From assembly GCA_947450115.1 (NCBI GenBank), contig CANFUE010000006.1:1-64000 (forward strand): a stretch of 64,000 nucleotides of DNA, in the 5' to 3' direction. The notes beneath the pieces are model-generated. The model made no database searches. It was not told the origin of the DNA and was given only the letters and a program-made list of their open reading frames with translations. This document shows positions 62,166 to 64,000 of this stretch, piece after piece (the first letter of the stretch is position 1; the number at the start of each line of letters is the position of its first letter). The position numbers and the translations under genes were made by a program. This stretch comes from Acidimicrobiaceae bacterium. Lineage in GTDB: Bacteria > Actinomycetota > Acidimicrobiia > Acidimicrobiales > Ilumatobacteraceae.

Positions 62166-63284
62166 CTAAACAGCGGGTTCTTTCATTGCAACAATGTTGA
62201 TGTATCCCTGTGCAAGTGGCGCAAAACCATTGAAGCCAATGGCCGAGTAACTCGTGGTGTACGCACCGGTGGAAGCAATGCGAATGACTTCGCCTACTTG
62301 CAAGTTGTCGGGCAAGAAATATCCAGCCTTGTCGTAAATAATGTCGGCTGAGTCACACGTTGGGCCAGCCAAAACAATTTGCGATGCAGGTGCCGAGGCA
62401 TCGTGCTCGGTGTGCAAGCGGTAACGAATGCTCTCACCAAGCGTTTCGGCAAGCCCGCCAAACACTCCACAGTCAACGTAGACCCAGCGACGTGCGTCAA
62501 TATCGCGCTCGCTCACAAGCACTACTTCGGTGTGCAACGTTCCTGCATCGGCAACAAGGTAACGACCAGGCTCTGCCATGAGGCGTGGTGTGTTGCCACC
62601 AAACACGTCGTACAAACTTTTGCGAATTGCATCGCCGTATACAGAAATGTGTGGAGTGTCATCGAGATAACTCCCGGGGTAGCCACCACCAAGGTTCACA
62701 AACTCTGGTGCAACTGTTTCTTGCGACACTTCAGTAATGAGTTGCTGGCATAGTTGTAATGGTGCAAGCCACGCGTCGAGGTTGCGTTGTTGCGAACCCA
62801 CATGAAACGAAATGCCGGTAGTGCAACCAGCGTTACCTGCAGCAATAAGAATCTTTTTTGCATCTGCAAAGCCACAACCGAATTTTTTCGACAATGGCCA
62901 GTCGGCACCTTCGCAGTCGTGAAACAAGCGCACACACACTTCTGCCTGGGGTGCTTCAGCAAGCACTTTGTGTAGTTCGCTCATGGTGTCGACCGTGAAA
63001 CGAGTGATCCCCTGCTGTGCTGCGTAAGCAATGTCGCGTTGCTTTTTTATGGTGTTTCCAAAGGAAATACGAGCAGGTTCAACTCCACACGACAACACCA
63101 AATCAATTTCAGGAACGCTGGCAACATCAAAGCTGGCACCGAGGGCAGCTAATCGCTCGATAACTGGTTTGCCCGGGTTCGCTTTGACGGCGTAACACAA
63201 CTCGGTGGAGTGAAGGGCTTCGGAAAGCTCGCGAAATTTTGTCTCAACAATGTCGAGGTCGATGATGACATAAGGAGTTTGCAC
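62166..63284 (-). CDS. Ornithine/lysine decarboxylase, PLP fold type III
   Basis: LCYAVKANPGKPVIERLAALGASFDVAS; ISFHVGSQQ; AEPGRYLVADAGTL; GPTCDSADII. Confidence 0.92.
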   Translation of the reverse strand: MQTPYVIIDLDIVETKFRELSEALHSTELCYAVKANPGKPVIERLAALGASFDVASVPEIDLVLSCGVEPARISFGNTIKKQRDIAYAAQQGITRFTVDTMSELHKVLAEAPQAEVCVRLFHDCEGADWPLSKKFGCGFADAKKILIAAGNAGCTTGISFHVGSQQRNLDAWLAPLQLCQQLITEVSQETVAPEFVNLGGGYPGSYLDDTPHISVYGDAIRKSLYDVFGGNTPRLMAEPGRYLVADAGTLHTEVVLVSERDIDARRWVYVDCGVFGGLAETLGESIRYRLHTEHDASAPASQIVLAGPTCDSADIIYDKAGYFLPDNLQVGEVIRIASTGAYTTSYSAIGFNGFAPLAQGYINIVAMKEPAV

Positions 63285-63305
63285 GCGATGAAACTACGAC
63301 CTTGG

Positions 63306-63938
63306 TTAGGGTTTCACACGGTGTGTTGCAGATGGGAAAAAGAAATACGGAATCCGTGGTCGTGGGCTTCCTGCAAGAAGCCATACGAGGAACATGCCCC
63401 CTAATTCAACGAGATGCGTTGACTCAGAAAGCGCTGCTACACGCCCTGTGGCAATATCGAGCACCGACGACACCACTATGCACAGCCCCAGAGCGGCAAC
63501 GAAGGGCATCATGCCGTATGCGCGAGTGGGGCGCCACGCTGCATACACAAGAGCAATGCCGAGCGCGACTCCCAAAGACCCAACATGACGAGCAATGTGC
63601 ACAGGTGCATTTGCGTCTTCGCCGAGGAGCAGTGCGGGCAACGACAACACAAGTTCAGTAATGCCAACGGTAACGAGTGCCTGGCGAATCCATCCGCGGC
63701 GACCCAACCTTGGCGGGTGCGCCTTTGCCAGTACAGCCATTGCCATATCGGGCGTTGTCTCTACTGTGTGCACACGCAGGCGACGATGCTGCACCGACAG
63801 TTGTGTGAGGAGAGCCATACATTCAGCGCACTCTTGCGTATGCGTTTGCAAGGAGGCATCTTCCGCACGTGATGTTTCACCATCAAGTTGGGCAGAGATG
63901 AGAATCTGAAATGGAGAGCAGTCGGCGTTGTGCGTCAT
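63306..63938 (-). CDS. Membrane protein with zf-HC2 anti-sigma-like N-terminus
   Basis: ISAQLDGETSRAEDASLQTHTQECAECMALL (H-x3-C-x2-C) followed by several TM segments. Confidence 0.75.
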   Translation of the reverse strand: MTHNADCSPFQILISAQLDGETSRAEDASLQTHTQECAECMALLTQLSVQHRRLRVHTVETTPDMAMAVLAKAHPPRLGRRGWIRQALVTVGITELVLSLPALLLGEDANAPVHIARHVGSLGVALGIALVYAAWRPTRAYGMMPFVAALGLCIVVSSVLDIATGRVAALSESTHLVELGGMFLVWLLAGSPRPRIPYFFFPSATHRVKP

Positions 63939-64000
63939 GCAATAGTGTCGCTCACCACTGTGCCAAAGTTCCTGACGGGAAACTCGTTCTTTGCGTAGTG
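63935..64000 (-). CDS. 3' end of a CDS extending beyond the window (possibly the cognate sigma factor, by position)
   Basis: Open frame HYAKNEFPVRNFGTVVSDTIA* with ATGA overlap to 63938; product not recognisable from 21 aa. Confidence 0.35.
   Translation of the reverse strand, partial: HYAKNEFPVRNFGTVVSDTIA

Overview
This is a chromosomal replication-origin region of an actinobacterium. Gene content and order suggest Acidimicrobiia, but that is inference only. The conserved core reads tRNA-Ala / tRNA-Ile / DUF3566 / gyrA / gyrB / dciA / recF / dnaN / dnaA / rpmH / rnpA / yidD / yidC / jag / rsmG / parS / parA / parB / cwlM-like / trxA / trxB / anti-sigma / ECF sigma / Ser-Thr kinase / degV / DUF6049 / cca. 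It is followed by rpsF-ssb-rpsR-rplI-dnaB, a sugar-type ABC transporter with an oxidoreductase cluster (36.7-45.8 kb), dcd, an HDR-like Fe-S protein, the dnaK-grpE-dnaJ-hspR-clpB operon, hisD, purA, purB, pyrE and an ornithine/lysine decarboxylase. I saw no CRISPR array, prophage or transposase. The observations most worth a second look are: (1) a 767-bp two-gene MNT-nucleotidyltransferase cassette bounded by ~35-bp direct repeats, one of which is the 3' end of the upstream gene, inserted between gyrA and DUF3566; (2) arrays of DnaA boxes with ~12-bp phasing, between parB and cwlM and upstream of dnaB, in addition to those around dnaA; (3) an intact-motif Ser/Thr kinase with a MurJ/MviN-type C-terminal domain at the locus where other actinobacteria carry the MurJ-pseudokinase fusion, with no MurJ present; (4) a 43-aa ORF whose ATG overlaps the encoded CCA of tRNA-Ile; (5) a CwlM-like gene that appears to need an ATT start. 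All family calls come from reading the translations; no database search was run.
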